From Roseateles_E sp005503085 (GTDB taxonomy: Bacteria; Pseudomonadota; Gammaproteobacteria; Burkholderiales; Burkholderiaceae_C), in the NCBI RefSeq assembly GCF_028462495.1, contig NZ_JAQOWX010000011.1:1-64000 (forward strand): a stretch of 64,000 bases of DNA, read 5' to 3'. Position numbers and translations under genes: made by a program. This document shows, piece after piece, positions 63,661-64,000 of this stretch (position 1 is its first letter; each line of letters begins with the position of its first letter). The notes under the pieces were generated by a model, which was given only the letters and a program-made list of their open reading frames with translations, searched no databases and was not told where the DNA came from.

Positions 63661-64000
63661 GGTTCGCGCCCTCCTGATCCTGTGCCAGCAAGGCGGCGAC
63701 GACTCTTTCCATCTGCATGAAACGTGAACCCTTGACGAGAATGTTCTTGACCCGAGGCGCTTCGGCCAGCGCCGCGATCAGCGCCTCGGTCGTGTCGAAA
63801 TGGCGGGCGCCGCCGCCATAGGCGCCGGCCGCGTCGGCGCAGGCGCTGCCGGCCGCCCAGAAGGCGGCCACGCCGCGCTCGGCCGCATAGGCGCCGACCT
63901 CGCGGTGAAACTCCGGCCCCTGGCTGCCGACCTCGCCCATATCGCCGAGGATCAGCCAGGAGGCGCCCGGCAGATCGGCCAGCACATCGATGGCGGCGCG
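63650..64000 (-). CDS. murF: UDP-MurNAc-tripeptide--D-Ala-D-Ala ligase, 3' part only
   Basis: C-terminal 116 residues; the start lies beyond the right edge. ASWLILGDMGEVGSQGPEFHREVGAYAAERGVAAFWAAG and the ending NILVKGSRFMQMERVVAALL are the MurF C-terminal domain. The order murF-mraY-murD-ftsW-murG-murC-ddl is that of the standard dcw cluster. Confidence 0.95.
   Translation of the reverse strand, partial: RAAIDVLADLPGASWLILGDMGEVGSQGPEFHREVGAYAAERGVAAFWAAGSACADAAGAYGGGARHFDTTEALIAALAEAPRVKNILVKGSRFMQMERVVAALLAQDQEGANHAA

Noticed and set aside
1..64000. CRISPR arrays, tRNA/rRNA genes, insertion sequences, prophage genes
   Set aside because: None seen: no spaced direct repeats, transposase or integrase motifs, or cloverleaf-like sequence in the short gaps.

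Overview
The window looks like chromosome from a high-GC betaproteobacterium of the order Burkholderiales, most likely the Roseateles/Pelomonas/Paucibacter/Rubrivivax side of the order. The clues are strongly GC-ending codons, a rubredoxin gene heading a pilGHIJ-chpA cluster, a compact murF-mraY-murD-ftsW-murG-murC-ddl-ftsQ-ftsA-ftsZ cell-wall cluster, a PEP-CTERM protein and PHB-type esterase genes. This placement is inference from content. I see no rRNA, tRNA, CRISPR array, insertion sequence or prophage.

Region 1 (1-9.3 kb) is accessory and stress-related. It holds an RND efflux outer-membrane factor with its TetR-type regulator and a perfect 20-bp operator-like palindrome, a PHB-type esterase and a membrane protein of unknown function. 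Then come a hemerythrin, a bacterial alternative oxidase, and a tightly overlapping kaiC-kaiB-PAS/GAF/GGDEF/EAL operon. This last stretch is the most interesting part of the window: Kai-type proteins are translationally coupled to a probable c-di-GMP phosphodiesterase, right behind two di-iron oxygen/NO-handling proteins.

Region 2 (9.4-20.3 kb, minus strand) is the type IV pilus chemosensory system (pilG, pilH, pilI, pilJ and a 1933-residue chpA/pilL), preceded by rubredoxin and followed by an active-looking diguanylate cyclase. Region 3 (20.4-24.7 kb, plus) is housekeeping: thiD, hemL, a HAD phosphatase and mpl. At 24.8-26.7 kb two lower-GC hypothetical genes for exported or anchored proteins interrupt it.

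Region 4 (26.9-34.8 kb, plus) has an AI-2E-type exporter, an aldehyde dehydrogenase/GMC oxidoreductase pair, an acyltransferase/CdsA-like pair overlapping ruvC, a CDF cation transporter and a LysE exporter. Region 5 (34.8-38.2 kb, minus) is a secreted ExeM-type nuclease gene followed by a PEP-CTERM protein gene and a clear intrinsic terminator. Region 6 (38.7-49.2 kb) has a sodium:solute symporter, a heterodimeric ABC exporter, a lone HTH protein, a LysR regulator divergent from an OYE-type reductase and an aldo/keto reductase, a periplasmic binding protein with a suspicious C-terminus, and a repeat-type membrane-anchored protein.

Region 7 (49.2-64 kb, minus) is the division and cell-wall cluster from the 3' part of murF through ftsZ, closed by a terminator. 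A sensor kinase, lpxC and a small membrane protein follow. Most neighbours here overlap by 4-11 bases, which implies translational coupling. MurD carries a long low-complexity insertion.
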